Notes: generated by a model from the sequence alone, not told the origin. Shown: positions 28,418 through 38,594, counted from the first letter of the stretch. The stretch is DNA of 64,000 nt from Thalassotalea sp. LPB0316 (GCF_014898095.1 NZ_CP062946.1:3410001-3474000); one strand, 5' to 3'. Program-made: numbers and translations.

Positions 28418-29430
28418 TGCGTCTTGGTTCTCCGTCCCCCTATCAGTAATACGGAGTTAAACAAAGCATGACATAAGTTTTTCCAAAAACCTGATTCAAC
28501 GGAGCAACTAGCAAGACTCATAGAACCTGCCCTGATTGTGCGGCGCGTGATTGTCATTTCTTTTGTAAAGAGATTTAAGGTACTAAACGTCCCAACAAAA
28601 ATAGTACTTACTCCAAGAGAGTTAACGAGCTCCTCGACAAACTTCATTGACGTTTTCTCATTTGGCCCTATTACAATTTTTTCTGGGGCCTTAGCGAAGT
28701 TTTGAGCCTCATCTATTACCAACGCACCTATGTGATGAAGAATGACCGCTTTTCTGACAGCGTTAATTAAGTCTTTTACGTTACTATTTCGATGCCGATA
28801 AACATAATCTTCCCCCGTTACCTCATCTATCGCTTCTAACACTGAGTTTAAGAAATTCTTTTGACCAGTTCTCTCATGGTGTTCTACATACAAATAAGTC
28901 ACTTGTGTAAGTTGGCTTGTGAGCGTTTTACCTTTTTGATCGCTATAAGCTCCATGCTCTATTGTTTGGTCGATTAAGCGAAGAGCTTGTTTCACCATAC
29001 TCGATTTACCTCGACCAGAAAGTCCACATACCAAGTATGTATAACTATTCTCAATCAGGTTTAAGCGCTTTATATTGGTCGCTTTTAATGGTTCATCCTT
29101 GTCCCTTTCGACTGAATAGAGAATTCTTTGCCAATCTTCTTGCAACGGATTTCGCCCTAGATAACCAACTTCAATTCCTAGGCGAATAGCCTCATAAACT
29201 TCAACCATTTCATCTTGCACTACATGTAAGCTAAATAGATTGAGAATCGATGAGCGCGTGTAATAACCGTGTAATTCTTCTGGGACAGCAGATAGATCAA
29301 GACCACCTGTAAATGCCACTGCCGACTGGGTTTGAATTTGTTGTTTTGTCAACGGAAATCCAAGCCCTTCAATTAGTGGATTACCGCGATGCATAGGATT
29401 AGGATGGACAATGTAGTTTGCTTTAGCCAT
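28408..29430 (-). CDS. tnsC: TnsC, AAA+ transposition regulator (N-terminal part, frameshifted)
   Basis: This frame gives 340 residues from the ATG at 29430, which has AGGAGG 6 bp upstream and overlaps the tnsB stop by 8 bp. Walker A LVCGLSGRGKSS is near residue 142 and Walker B ALVIDEAQNF near 235, typical of TnsC. The frame ends in an out-of-place RRTKTHCG tail right after a G5 run (plus strand C5 at 28436-28440). One extra G would join it to the downstream fragment and give about 493 residues, close to Tn7 TnsC (555). TnsC senses the target and activates TnsAB. Either the gene is broken, the run is a sequencing error, or slippage restores it. Confidence 0.85.
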   Translation of the reverse strand: MAKANYIVHPNPMHRGNPLIEGLGFPLTKQQIQTQSAVAFTGGLDLSAVPEELHGYYTRSSILNLFSLHVVQDEMVEVYEAIRLGIEVGYLGRNPLQEDWQRILYSVERDKDEPLKATNIKRLNLIENSYTYLVCGLSGRGKSSMVKQALRLIDQTIEHGAYSDQKGKTLTSQLTQVTYLYVEHHERTGQKNFLNSVLEAIDEVTGEDYVYRHRNSNVKDLINAVRKAVILHHIGALVIDEAQNFAKAPEKIVIGPNEKTSMKFVEELVNSLGVSTIFVGTFSTLNLFTKEMTITRRTIRAGSMSLASCSVESGFWKNLCHALFNSVLLIGGRRTKTHCG

Positions 29431-31675
29431 GCTGAACCTCCTGCACTGCATTTGGATTCGAAAAATCGTTAGCTATGGCAATGTTTACTTGGTCTTCTTT
29501 ATTACTGCTTGGATTTCCAAAAACGGACTCTGTAACCATCTGATACTCATATTTTTGCATATCTGCGGCAACAGCTTGATTGTCTTTCACACCAGGGGAG
29601 ATAGTTTTAGCTTGTGATCTTTTTAAACGACGAGCTTCTCGCTTAGCCGTCAATTCTAATAGTCTAATATCACCTCGTAGAAGGACGCGCTCGATTAAAC
29701 TACTTTGTCTCGCACACTCCAATTCATGTTTTAGAATTGCAAGTCTGTGATGTACTTGTATCCACTCTTGATTTCTATAAGCTTGACAGCGCTCTGTTAA
29801 ATCAAGTTGATAAACTTGGTTAGTATCTTTATCCCTCCACCAAATATGATTAGTACTAGACTGAGAATATCGAATACTTATTTTTTCGCGAGAGAAATTT
29901 TTAGACTGATCCAATAACGGTAATTTTTCGAATTCTTTGGATGAATAATACAAACCATCAAACTTTACTCCGCGAGCTTCTACACTAACTTTTTTCTCTG
30001 ATAACAACCCGAACACGAGTTGCTGAAATGACACAGTTGCTGGAGTAATGATGCTTCGCTTCAAGCTATAATTCCATGCAGCTAAAGAAGTAAATGCAAC
30101 TCCGTCTCGCTCCATTTCAAACGTTCGATTGTTAACCCTAGGTTTTTGATTGTTCGCGTAGAGAATGCATTCAATGAGCGCTTTAACTAACTGTTTATAA
30201 GTTAAGATAGCGTTTCGGCTTGGGTGCTGACGATCGAATTGCTGGACTTTAAAGACTTTGCCATGTTCTAACGGTGAAAAAGCAGATTTCTGTATAACAT
30301 CAAAGTTATTTTCAACTGTACCTTTGCAAACGCCCATGTGATAAGCATTCAAATTAGTAGTGCTTATTCCAAACTGACCTTTAAGAATTGCTTCCATGTT
30401 TGCGTCAGTATTTTCAGTACCTCTATCAAGAGTCAATTCACTGCATACATGGGAACAAGGCCAATCTTTCTCTTCAATAATCACTCCGTATTTAGCACAA
30501 AACTCTACTTTATTGCTAAATGCATTTAATAGTGCTTCTCTCTCAGCAGTCCAGCCAGCTCCCAAGAAAGAAACATGCATTCCGACTATCATGCCCGTTA
30601 CCACATCAACCACAAGATAGAGGACTGGCCGTCCCACTGACAACAATTCATTAGAGAACTCATATCGAATATATATATCCAACACGGTGCTATCTATTTC
30701 GTAACGGCTAGTTGCTCCTCTCAATCCATAGCTTGCAGATCCAGTTCTAGCTTTATGATCCCGCTCATAATTCTTCTGACCAACTTTTTTCCGTAACCAA
30801 ACTAGTTCACTCACAAGCTTATTGACTTGTCTGATGAATGAGCGCTGCGAGATTGTTTCTCGTACTTCAAGTACCATTCGAAATTCTTGCTTAATATCTT
30901 CGTCAGGAGCTCCTTTTGGGGTTACTCTAATAGAAGCATATTCATGTAGATAGTCGGCGTAAAAATCAGCTTTGACGACTTCTTGTCTGGCTTTAAGGTT
31001 CTTCCTCACAAATGCAGTTATGTCTTTTACATCGCTTTGTGTAACATGCCGATGTGGGCTTCCGAAACGCTTTGCTGGACCAGGCTTTTGGCTTAAATCA
31101 AATTGCCCATCTTTTCGCCTTTGTGGTTCTTTAGGTAATGAAAAGTTCTTCCCACAATTATAATACTCAGGCAGTAGCGCATTTTTAAAACCACCGTTTT
31201 TAAAAAACCGATTTAATGTTGCTGCTACATATTTCTTGCTTCGCCCTGATTTACGAATTAGGTCTTCCAAAATTCCATTAGGCTCCCCAAATAAATAGGC
31301 GACTAACTTGTCCTCATCTGTTACGAGGGGTTTGATCGTTTCCCAAGCTTTATCTCGCATTTCAAGCTGGTTCAGCAATTTTGTATCTCGCTTTTTCGAT
31401 TTAGACTTTAAACGAGTTAGTTCAATCTCCTTGAATTTAATGATGTATTGCTGATCATCTAAAAAAAGTATTTCGGGAATATTAGGATCAAATATTGCCC
31501 ATATCTTCCGTCTCAATAAGTCATTCAGTTTATCTAGACTGATGGTAAAGGGACGCTTTGGCGTCTTCAGAGATAAGTCACTAACAGCAACTTTGTCCTT
31601 ATAGAATCCAACAATTCGATAATGAATTTGCTCATGTTTTTTGTTTACGGTTTTAATGATTTGATTAATATGCAT
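29423..31675 (-). CDS. tnsB: TnsB, DDE transposase
   Basis: A 750-residue transposase of the TnsB/Mu type. The catalytic triad is visible: D in YEIDSTVLDIYI near residue 325, D in LTLDRGTENTD near 415 and E in KGTVENNFD near 453. The N-terminus (about 1-250) is DNA-binding, with KLIRKSGRSKKYVAATLNRF-like helix-turn-helix segments (residues near 150). A beta-barrel-like region and a basic C-terminal tail follow. TnsB binds the AGTTGGAAAC sites at both ends and joins the 3' ends to target DNA. Its start overlaps the tnsA stop by 11 bp; its stop overlaps the tnsC start by 8 bp. Confidence 0.95.
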   Translation of the reverse strand: MHINQIIKTVNKKHEQIHYRIVGFYKDKVAVSDLSLKTPKRPFTISLDKLNDLLRRKIWAIFDPNIPEILFLDDQQYIIKFKEIELTRLKSKSKKRDTKLLNQLEMRDKAWETIKPLVTDEDKLVAYLFGEPNGILEDLIRKSGRSKKYVAATLNRFFKNGGFKNALLPEYYNCGKNFSLPKEPQRRKDGQFDLSQKPGPAKRFGSPHRHVTQSDVKDITAFVRKNLKARQEVVKADFYADYLHEYASIRVTPKGAPDEDIKQEFRMVLEVRETISQRSFIRQVNKLVSELVWLRKKVGQKNYERDHKARTGSASYGLRGATSRYEIDSTVLDIYIRYEFSNELLSVGRPVLYLVVDVVTGMIVGMHVSFLGAGWTAEREALLNAFSNKVEFCAKYGVIIEEKDWPCSHVCSELTLDRGTENTDANMEAILKGQFGISTTNLNAYHMGVCKGTVENNFDVIQKSAFSPLEHGKVFKVQQFDRQHPSRNAILTYKQLVKALIECILYANNQKPRVNNRTFEMERDGVAFTSLAAWNYSLKRSIITPATVSFQQLVFGLLSEKKVSVEARGVKFDGLYYSSKEFEKLPLLDQSKNFSREKISIRYSQSSTNHIWWRDKDTNQVYQLDLTERCQAYRNQEWIQVHHRLAILKHELECARQSSLIERVLLRGDIRLLELTAKREARRLKRSQAKTISPGVKDNQAVAADMQKYEYQMVTESVFGNPSSNKEDQVNIAIANDFSNPNAVQEVQHG

Positions 31676-32537
31676 AGAAAACCTCCTTTTGCTGAGGTTT
31701 CAGCACAGGAAGTGGCCTATTTAAGTTAATAACTTCATTAAAATTAAACTTAAATGCGCCTTCATAGGCCAAATTCTGAAAAATACATTGGACTTGGTGT
31801 AGCGGAAGATTTACTTGGTCTGAAACATGCTCTAAAACTTCTCGCACAGTTGAAGTAGAAAGCTCATCAAAAGACAAATTAAAATGCACTAACATTACCG
31901 ATTTAAGCTCAGTACTAATTGCTATTTGCTCTTTGAAGCTAAAACACTCTCTTAGAAACTTTAGATTTAGTGTTTTATTTGAATTGAATGTTTGCTCTGT
32001 TAATTGAGTCCAGCTAATTCCTTGCTGCTTGCAATATTCACGCTCGATTTTAGCTTTGTCGTCCGTACGTTTTACAGCTTGTGGGCTTGACTGGCTTGCA
32101 TCAAGCGATTCAGCATATTTAAAGTTGTAAGCATGTAAACTGTTATCTCTATGCTTGATTAAATAGTCCAAAGTCATCGTTTTTGCGGGTCGATGACCAT
32201 CGAACTTTATACGTTCTTTGTAAGAGCTAGGATGAACAATGTTTAATTCGGCAGCGATGCGCATAGTATCCGCTAGCGGTAACGGGTACTGTTCAAATAT
32301 ATCTTCAACGCCAGCTTCATGTTCAAAGTGGAAAAAGGGTTCTAATTCGCCTCTACTTAAAAAGTGATGCGTACGACCTGTTTTATGGCTATGTATGATT
32401 TGACCTTGACCTATACTGTGGGATTGGCGCACTGTTACCCAAGGGCGATAACCTTCTGCTTTTATTCGTCTTAAATAACGTTCAGTTTTATCTCGCTCCT
32501 GCTTAGTTATGATTGGCTGTGTTACTGATTTTCTCAT
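31665..32537 (-). CDS. tnsA: TnsA, endonuclease subunit of the Tn7-like transposase
   Basis: A 290-residue TnsA. The catalytic core matches the family: SRGELEPFFHFE near residue 62 (Glu), then KTMTLDYLIKHRDN near 122 (Asp) and HAYNFKYAESL near 138 (Lys). A C-terminal winged-helix-like region (STVREVLEHVSDQVNLPL) follows. TnsA cuts the 5' ends, so movement is by cut-and-paste when it is active. ATG 32537 has GGAG 8 bp upstream. It is the first gene of the tnsABC-tniQ-tnsD operon, and faces away from the RloC-like gene. Confidence 0.93.
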   Translation of the reverse strand: MRKSVTQPIITKQERDKTERYLRRIKAEGYRPWVTVRQSHSIGQGQIIHSHKTGRTHHFLSRGELEPFFHFEHEAGVEDIFEQYPLPLADTMRIAAELNIVHPSSYKERIKFDGHRPAKTMTLDYLIKHRDNSLHAYNFKYAESLDASQSSPQAVKRTDDKAKIEREYCKQQGISWTQLTEQTFNSNKTLNLKFLRECFSFKEQIAISTELKSVMLVHFNLSFDELSTSTVREVLEHVSDQVNLPLHQVQCIFQNLAYEGAFKFNFNEVINLNRPLPVLKPQQKEVFYAY

Positions 32538-32988
32538 TTTCTGATCTCCAATAATTTAAAGAGATCACTAATGATATATCGCAAAAGAAAACTTTCAACA
32601 ACCTATCCCATTGAATAATAATGACATTTTATTTATATATGCTAATATTATGTGTTGCTCGATTTTTAACCACACTAACAAAATCAAAATCTTAGCCCCA
32701 AAATATTAATAACTGCTAATTATATTTTGACAGCTTTTAATTCCTTTAAAGAATATAAAATAAAATATTAATAGCAAAATAATTTTAGAAAAATGTCTTT
32801 AGTGATGTAGCGAATAAATTTGTCAAAAGTGTATTTTTCTACTCCTACACTACCTACTACCTAATAATAAGAAAGTAAAATGGGCACAGAAAATAAGCTT
32901 AAACTAGACTCATGATTGTTCTAAGTCATAGACAATTTTTCTTAACTGTGATTAATTTAAATCCATGTAAATTCAAAGGAATGAAGAA
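32538..32988. other. AT-rich divergent intergenic region
   Basis: About 450 bp between tnsA and the RloC-like gene, very AT-rich. It must hold the promoters of both, but no pair of boxes is clear enough to name. No AGTTGGAAAC site is present, so it is not an extra transposon end. No RNA gene is recognised. Confidence 0.4.
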
Positions 32989-35169
32989 ATGATATCTTCT
33001 CTAACAATAAAAGATGTGGCCAGTTTTGATAGCAGCGCTCCAGTTCAAATACCTAACCTAAACAAAAAAGTTAACCTATTTTTCGGCTTAAATGGAGCAG
33101 GCAAAAGTACGATTGCCAATTTTTTGCAAAACCAAGAAGATGATGCCTTTAAATCTTGCTCTATCAATCCAGCTATTTCGCCAGACATTGAACTATTCGT
33201 CTATAACCAAAAGTATGTAGAAAACAACTTTTATCAAAAACAAAGTCAAGAAGGAATCTTTACTGTAGGGGAAGAGAGTAAGGAGGTTCAGCTAGACTTA
33301 GACAATAAGAATGATGAGCTGACAAAGTTAAATATGTCGCTAAGTGAGTTACAAGCAAAAGGAAAAACGCTAAGCGATAGAAAAGATTCGCATTTTAATA
33401 CACTGAAAGAAGCTATTTGGGAAGAAAAGAAGGCAATTGATAAAAGCCCATTAAGGTTTTGCCTAAAAGGATATGGCACGAAAGACAAATTTCTGTCTCA
33501 GGTACTTGAAAGTAATGGAGACATTTCTAAAAAATTAGAAGATTTAGAAAAAGAAATCGAAGGTATAACTGACAGTTCAGAAAAAAGAATTTGGAAAGAT
33601 CCTGTTTCTTTCGATGCGATTGATGTTGAACAAGATGAGCTGTTGTCTCAAAAAGTCATTGGCTCTGGAGACTCATATCTATCAGCCTTTATCAATGAAT
33701 TAGATAATATAGATTGGGTAAAAAAAGGCAAAACATATATAGATCAGGAAGATAAATGCCCTTTCTGTCAACAAGAACTACAGGAAAATTTCAAATCTGA
33801 ATTATCAAAATTATTCGATCAGACTTACGAGAAAAATATTGAAAGGCTTAAGGGTCTGCATAGCAGCTACTCAATAGCCGTGGACAAAATTGAAGCAGAG
33901 CTCTCAAATGACTTTTTCAATCTCAGTTATGTAACTAGCCATATCGAATTACATTCTTCAATTGAAGCATATATTTCCTTGCTAAAAGCCAATATAAAAA
34001 CTCTTGAAGATAAAATAAATAAACCTAGCACAGATGTCTATTTAGAAAGCACTTCCGGCCACCTAGAAAATCTAAACGAGATATTGTCACAGATTAAAGA
34101 CGAAGCTCAACAGTTCAATGAAAAAATAGATAAAAAAGACACATTTATAGCGTCAGTTGTTACACAATTTTGGCAAGTACTTAATCAAAAGTGTCAGCCA
34201 GCAATAACATTGCACCAAAAAACTAGTGAGCAATTAGAAACAGAATTAGAACGTTTAAGAGAACAATATAAGGAAGTTCAATCTGCTCGGCAAAAAGTTA
34301 ATGAAGACATTAGCAATTTACAAGAAAAAGCTGCGAGTATAGAAAGTTCCATCACACAAATTAATTGTCAACTCAAATCGCTGGGTATTAATAGCTTCCA
34401 TATAGAGTCTATACCAGACCAAAGCGGCTTATATAGATTAGCTAGAAACCAAGGAAGTACCTCTGATGTATATGACAGTCTAAGTGAAGGCGAAAAGACA
34501 CTTATTACATTTTTATATTTTGTTGAAAGTTGTTTTGGCACCAACGATAAAGATAACGTAATTTCACTGGAAAACAGAATAGTAGTAATTGACGACCCTA
34601 TTTCTAGCTTATCCCATAATTACGTTTACGACATAGCCTCTATAATTCATCACAAAGTCATAGCTGATAACTTCATGCAGGTATTTGTTCTTACGCATAA
34701 TCTATATTTTTTCCATGAACTACTCATGTTAAGGCAACCAAACCCTGGGAATAACATAAATGATTACAATTTATTCAGGGTATTTAAATCGAATTATTCT
34801 AATGTTCTGCCAATGAAAAGAAATGATTTGCAGAATGACTACCAAACTTATTGGCAAATCGTTAAAGACTGCAAGAATGGTCTAGCTCAACCCAATCTAT
34901 TACCAAACGCAATTAGGAATATACTTGAGCATTACTTCAATTTTATTCATAAAAAAGAGAAGCTAAAACAAGAACTTGAAAAATTAGGTGAGGAAGAAAC
35001 AGAATTTAAACCCTTGTTTAGGTATATAAGTAGAGAAGGTCACTCTGATTCAATAAATTTGTTTGATACAGGCGCGATAAACACTGAGAAATATATTGAG
35101 AAATTTGAGCAAGTTTTTGAAAAATTAGATCATATAGATCATTTCAATAAGATGATTACGGAAGACTAA
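32989..35169 (+). CDS. RloC/PrrC-like ATPase with zinc hook and putative anticodon nuclease
   Basis: A 726-residue AAA_13-type protein. Walker A FFGLNGAGKST is at residues 31-41, the ABC signature LSEGEKT near 498, Walker B VVIDDPISSLSH near 532 and the H-loop VLTHNLYF near 568. Long coiled coils flank a CPFC zinc hook near residue 256, as in RloC. The C-terminus carries R643 and E647 (AIRNILEHY) and H685 (REGHSD), matching the Arg-x3-Glu-His triad of the PrrC/RloC tRNA nucleases. It would cut tRNA anticodons when DNA damage or phage anti-restriction is sensed. It stands alone between tnsA and the right end, with no type I R-M partner. Confidence 0.72.
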   Translation: MISSLTIKDVASFDSSAPVQIPNLNKKVNLFFGLNGAGKSTIANFLQNQEDDAFKSCSINPAISPDIELFVYNQKYVENNFYQKQSQEGIFTVGEESKEVQLDLDNKNDELTKLNMSLSELQAKGKTLSDRKDSHFNTLKEAIWEEKKAIDKSPLRFCLKGYGTKDKFLSQVLESNGDISKKLEDLEKEIEGITDSSEKRIWKDPVSFDAIDVEQDELLSQKVIGSGDSYLSAFINELDNIDWVKKGKTYIDQEDKCPFCQQELQENFKSELSKLFDQTYEKNIERLKGLHSSYSIAVDKIEAELSNDFFNLSYVTSHIELHSSIEAYISLLKANIKTLEDKINKPSTDVYLESTSGHLENLNEILSQIKDEAQQFNEKIDKKDTFIASVVTQFWQVLNQKCQPAITLHQKTSEQLETELERLREQYKEVQSARQKVNEDISNLQEKAASIESSITQINCQLKSLGINSFHIESIPDQSGLYRLARNQGSTSDVYDSLSEGEKTLITFLYFVESCFGTNDKDNVISLENRIVVIDDPISSLSHNYVYDIASIIHHKVIADNFMQVFVLTHNLYFFHELLMLRQPNPGNNINDYNLFRVFKSNYSNVLPMKRNDLQNDYQTYWQIVKDCKNGLAQPNLLPNAIRNILEHYFNFIHKKEKLKQELEKLGEEETEFKPLFRYISREGHSDSINLFDTGAINTEKYIEKFEQVFEKLDHIDHFNKMITED

Positions 35170-35194
35170 GTCAGCTGTCGCTCCTTACTACACA

Positions 35195-35293
35195 TTATCG
35201 ATTAGGTAATGAGCGGAAGTGTTGACACACATCTTCCCATTTGCCTAGACGAAAACGCTGATACTTTTTGACAAAAACAGATTTATGTTTCAT
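35195..35293 (-). CDS. Possible short protein (32 residues)
   Basis: An ATG frame with GAGG 8 bp upstream. The product begins MKHKSVFVKKYQRF and is basic and aromatic. No family is recognised. It lies inside the right end of the transposon, where short coding remnants are common. Support is only the ribosome site and composition. Confidence 0.25.
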   Translation of the reverse strand: MKHKSVFVKKYQRFRLGKWEDVCQHFRSLPNR

Positions 35294-35471
35294 CTCGTAT
35301 ACCTCGCTTTAAAAGCGACAGTGTTGACCACTGACAATCCTTGTAAGCCTTTTACAAGCGGTAAACAACTACAGGATTGGGGTAAAGAGCGACAGCTTAT
35401 TGTATTGTATCAATTACTTACTATTGGGCAAGTAATAAATCCCTTAATATTAATAAGGTTAAAAAATTTCT

Positions 35472-35505
35472 AAAAAAAACGAGCTCTATTTGGGAGCTCG
35501 TTTTT
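35472..35505. terminator. Bidirectional terminator inside the transposon right end
   Basis: A stem of CGAGCTC and GAGCTCG around TATTTGG, with a run of eight A on the left and five T on the right. On the minus strand it ends gcvP transcripts reading into the element with TTTTTTTT; on the plus strand it can end the RloC-like transcript. It may replace the native gcvP terminator. Confidence 0.85.
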
Positions 35506-35515
35506 CGTTTACTCA

Positions 35516-35581
35516 GTTTCCAACTAGGTTTGCAGTTTCCAACTACAATTACCTAGTTTCCAACTTCAATTGTCGTATTCA
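35516..35581 (-). repeat. Transposon right end with three putative TnsB sites
   Basis: Read from the terminus inward on the minus strand, AGTTGGAAAC occurs at 35565-35556, 35544-35535 and 35525-35516, so the copies are only 19-21 bp apart. The terminal 26 bp (35556-35581) start TGAATAC like the left end. Closely packed sites are the Tn7 right-end pattern, and this end faces gcvP, as the Tn7 right end faces glmS. Confidence 0.88.
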
Positions 35582-35586
35582 AAAGC
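35582..35586. repeat. Target site duplication, right copy (AAAGC)
   Basis: AAAGC directly follows the right terminus and repeats the 5 bp before the left terminus at 12237-12241. It lies 5 bp beyond the gcvP stop codon. Confidence 0.9.
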
Positions 35587-35591
35587 ACTTC

Positions 35592-38492
35592 TTAGTCTTT
35601 ATAAGTATCCGTACTAGGGCAAGAACACACTAAGTTGCGGTCGCCATATACATCATCGATACGGTTTACTGTTGGCCAGAACTTGTTAGCTGCAGCAGCT
35701 GGTACTGGGAATACGGCTTCAGCAATTGAGTAACCGCGTGTCCATTCATCAGTGATGTCTGCCATTGTGTGCGGTGCGTGGCTTAATGGGTTATCTTCTA
35801 AGCTCCAAGTGCCCTGCTCAACCTTGCGAATTTCTTCGCGAATACAAACCATCGCTTCAATGAAACGGTCGATTTCAACTTTGCTTTCTGACTCAGTTGG
35901 CTCGATCATTAATGTGCCTGCTACAGGGAATGACATGGTTGGCGCGTGGAAACCGTAGTCCATTAAACGCTTTGCTACGTCCATTTCAGTGATCCCTGAA
36001 ATTTCTTTTAACGGACGTAAGTCAACAATACATTCGTGCGCTACACGGCCATTGTTACCCGTGTATAAAATTGGGTAATGTTGGCTTAATTTGTGCGCTA
36101 AGTAGTTGGCATTAGTGATCGCGTATTTAGTTGAATCGGTCACACCTTGCTTGCCTAACATAGCGATGTAAAGGTAAGAGATACACAAAATACCCGCACT
36201 GCCCCATGGCGCTGCTGAAACTGCATCGTTACCTTGGGTCGACTCGTCAACGTTCACTAATGGATGATCTGGTAAGAATGGCGCTAAGTGTGCTTTAACA
36301 CCAATTGGCCCCATACCAGGGCCACCACCACCGTGAGGAATCGCGAATGTTTTGTGTAAGTTTAAGTGAGATACGTCAGCACCAATGTAACCTGGTGAAG
36401 TAAGACCCACTTGCGCGTTCATGTTTGCGCCGTCTAAGTAAACTTGACCGCCGTTTTCATGAACGATGTTACAAATTTCGCGAATTGTTTCTTCGTATAC
36501 ACCGTGAGTAGACGGGTATGTGATCATGATACAAGATAAGTTGTCACGTAGCTCTTCAGCTTTGGCTTTAAGATCAGCCATATCAACGTTACCGCGCTTG
36601 TCACAATCGACAACTACAACTTTCATACCAACCATTTGCGCTGACGCAGGGTTAGTACCGTGTGCAGAAGATGGGATCAAACAAATGTTACGATGTGCAT
36701 CACCACGACTTTCGTGGTACTTGTGAATAGCGATAAGACCAGCGTACTCACCTTGTGCACCTGAGTTAGGTTGCATTGAGATGTTGTCGTAACCGGTTAA
36801 TTCAACTAACCACTTACCTAACTCGTCGATCATTTGCTTGTAACCTTGCGCTTGGTCAATTGGCGCAAATGGGTGCATGTTAGCAAATTCAGGCCATGAT
36901 ACAGGGATCATCTGAGCCGTTGCATTAAGCTTCATGGTACATGAGCCTAATGAAATCATAGAGTGGTTTAACGCTAAATCTTTTGTTTCTAACTTCTTAA
37001 TGTAGCGAAGCATTTCTGTTTCACTGTGGTAAGAATTAAATACTTCGTGCGTTAAGAAGTCTGATTGACGTTGTAAGTCCGCTGGAATTGAAGAGTGACC
37101 GCTTTCAACGATTTTGCCATCTAATTCAGCAACGTCTAAACCGTGGCCTTCGCCAAGTAACACATCAAATAATACAGCTACGTCTTCACGAGTGGTTGTT
37201 TCATCAATCGATACGCTGATTTGACCTGCAACATCTGTGCGTAGATTCATGTTGTTTGCTAGTGCACGAGCAACAATCTCTTCTTTGTTATCCACAGCAA
37301 AGGTTAATGTATCGAAGTAGTTAGCGTGAACTGCGGTTAAGCCTTTGTTTGCCGTACCTAAACAGACGATATCAGCTAAACGGTGAATGCGATTAGCAAT
37401 GGTTTTTAAGCCATCTGGGCCATGATACACCGCGTAGAACGCCGCCATATTGGCTAGTAATACCTGTGCCGTACAAATATTAGAGTTGGCTTTTTCACGA
37501 CGAATGTGTTGCTCACGCGTTTGCATCGCCATACGCAATGCGTTGTTACCACGGGTATCTTTAGAAACACCAATAATACGACCTGGCATAGAGCGCTTGT
37601 ATTTATCAGAAGTGGTGAAGAATGCCGCGTGAGGACCACCGTAGCCCATAGGTACACCAAAACGTTGTGATGAACCAATCACTACGTCGGCACCTAACTT
37701 ACCCGGTGCTTCCAATAAAATTAAACTCATGATATCTGCAGCGACGGCAATGATACCTTTTTTCGCCTGAACTGATTCAATGATCGGACGAATATCAACG
37801 ACTTCACCTGTCGCTGATGGGTACTGAATTAACGCGCCGAAAACATCAAAGTTTTCAATCTCGCTAACTGGCGCAACAACTACTTCAAAACCAAAAAATT
37901 CTGCGCGGTTTTTCACAACAGAAATGGTTTGTGGGTACACGTCATCGGCGATGAAGTACGTGTTGCTCTTCTTGTTTTTAGAAACGCGTTTCGCTAATGC
38001 CATAGCTTCAGCAGCCGCTGTACCTTCATCTAATAATGAAGCAGACGCCAAGTCTAGGCCGGTTAGGTCTAAACACATTTGTTGGTAGTTTAATAATGAC
38101 TCTAAACGACCTTGTGCGATCTCTGGCTGGTAAGGCGTGTAAGCTGTGTACCATCCTGGATTTTCTAATACGTTACGCAAAATTACGTTTGGCGTTAAAG
38201 TGCCGTAGTAACCTAAACCAATAAATGACTTGTTGACTTTGTTAAGGCTCGCCACTGCTTTTAAGTCAGTTAACGCTTTAACTTCAGTTTTGCTTTCTTC
38301 AATCGCAGGTAATTGCGATAAACGAATGTTTTGAGGCACAATTTCATCAATTAATGCATCAACAGATTCTGCGCCAATATCAGCTAGCATAGCTTTTGTT
38401 TGCGCTTCATCTGGGCCAATATGGCGACGAATAAAGTCTTGAGTTTGCTCTAATTGTGCTAAAGACAATGAGCTGTGCGATTGAGTAGTCAT
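35592..38492 (-). CDS. gcvP: Glycine dehydrogenase (decarboxylating), P-protein
   Basis: A 966-residue fused (alpha plus beta) P-protein. The N-terminus [18 protein letters not shown] is typical. The PLP lysine is in [20 protein letters not shown] near residue 710. The Gly-rich segment next to it is the family hallmark. It decarboxylates glycine and passes the aminomethyl group to the GcvH lipoyl arm. Gene order gcvT-gcvH-gcvP follows the E. coli plan. A strong terminator lies between gcvH and gcvP, so expression relative to gcvTH may be reduced or driven separately. Its 3' end is the likely recognition site of the Tn7-like element. Confidence 0.97.
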   Translation of the reverse strand: MTTQSHSSLSLAQLEQTQDFIRRHIGPDEAQTKAMLADIGAESVDALIDEIVPQNIRLSQLPAIEESKTEVKALTDLKAVASLNKVNKSFIGLGYYGTLTPNVILRNVLENPGWYTAYTPYQPEIAQGRLESLLNYQQMCLDLTGLDLASASLLDEGTAAAEAMALAKRVSKNKKSNTYFIADDVYPQTISVVKNRAEFFGFEVVVAPVSEIENFDVFGALIQYPSATGEVVDIRPIIESVQAKKGIIAVAADIMSLILLEAPGKLGADVVIGSSQRFGVPMGYGGPHAAFFTTSDKYKRSMPGRIIGVSKDTRGNNALRMAMQTREQHIRREKANSNICTAQVLLANMAAFYAVYHGPDGLKTIANRIHRLADIVCLGTANKGLTAVHANYFDTLTFAVDNKEEIVARALANNMNLRTDVAGQISVSIDETTTREDVAVLFDVLLGEGHGLDVAELDGKIVESGHSSIPADLQRQSDFLTHEVFNSYHSETEMLRYIKKLETKDLALNHSMISLGSCTMKLNATAQMIPVSWPEFANMHPFAPIDQAQGYKQMIDELGKWLVELTGYDNISMQPNSGAQGEYAGLIAIHKYHESRGDAHRNICLIPSSAHGTNPASAQMVGMKVVVVDCDKRGNVDMADLKAKAEELRDNLSCIMITYPSTHGVYEETIREICNIVHENGGQVYLDGANMNAQVGLTSPGYIGADVSHLNLHKTFAIPHGGGGPGMGPIGVKAHLAPFLPDHPLVNVDESTQGNDAVSAAPWGSAGILCISYLYIAMLGKQGVTDSTKYAITNANYLAHKLSQHYPILYTGNNGRVAHECIVDLRPLKEISGITEMDVAKRLMDYGFHAPTMSFPVAGTLMIEPTESESKVEIDRFIEAMVCIREEIRKVEQGTWSLEDNPLSHAPHTMADITDEWTRGYSIAEAVFPVPAAAANKFWPTVNRIDDVYGDRNLVCSCPSTDTYKD

Positions 38493-38594
38493 AAAACAAC
38501 AATACCTAAAAAGTGGCTAATGTTTAGATTAAGTCATTATTTAGTTGAGGTAGGAGTAGATTGCTAACCAAAACTAAAGTTCTTAAAACACGTT

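Larger units (their letters stand above)
12242..35581 (-). mobile_element. Tn7-like transposon inserted just downstream of gcvP
   Basis: A 23,340-bp element bounded by matching termini. Both ends begin TGAATAC, keep CAAT a few bases in, and reach AGTTGGAAAC at the same distance (bases 17-26). The flanks carry a 5-bp AAAGC duplication. The left end has three widely spaced AGTTGGAAAC-type sites and the right end three closely packed ones, like the left and right ends of Tn7. The order from the right end is an RloC-like gene, then tnsA, tnsB, tnsC, tniQ and tnsD-like tniQ, all read leftwards. Defence cargo lies on the left. The right end is 5 bp beyond the gcvP stop codon, implying sequence-specific targeting by a TniQ/TnsD protein. 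The element may now be immobile because tnsC is frameshifted. Confidence 0.93.

Noticed and set aside
25421..32537. CRISPR-associated (CAST) transposon
   Set aside because: TniQ genes are present but there is no Cascade, Cas12k or array anywhere in the element.
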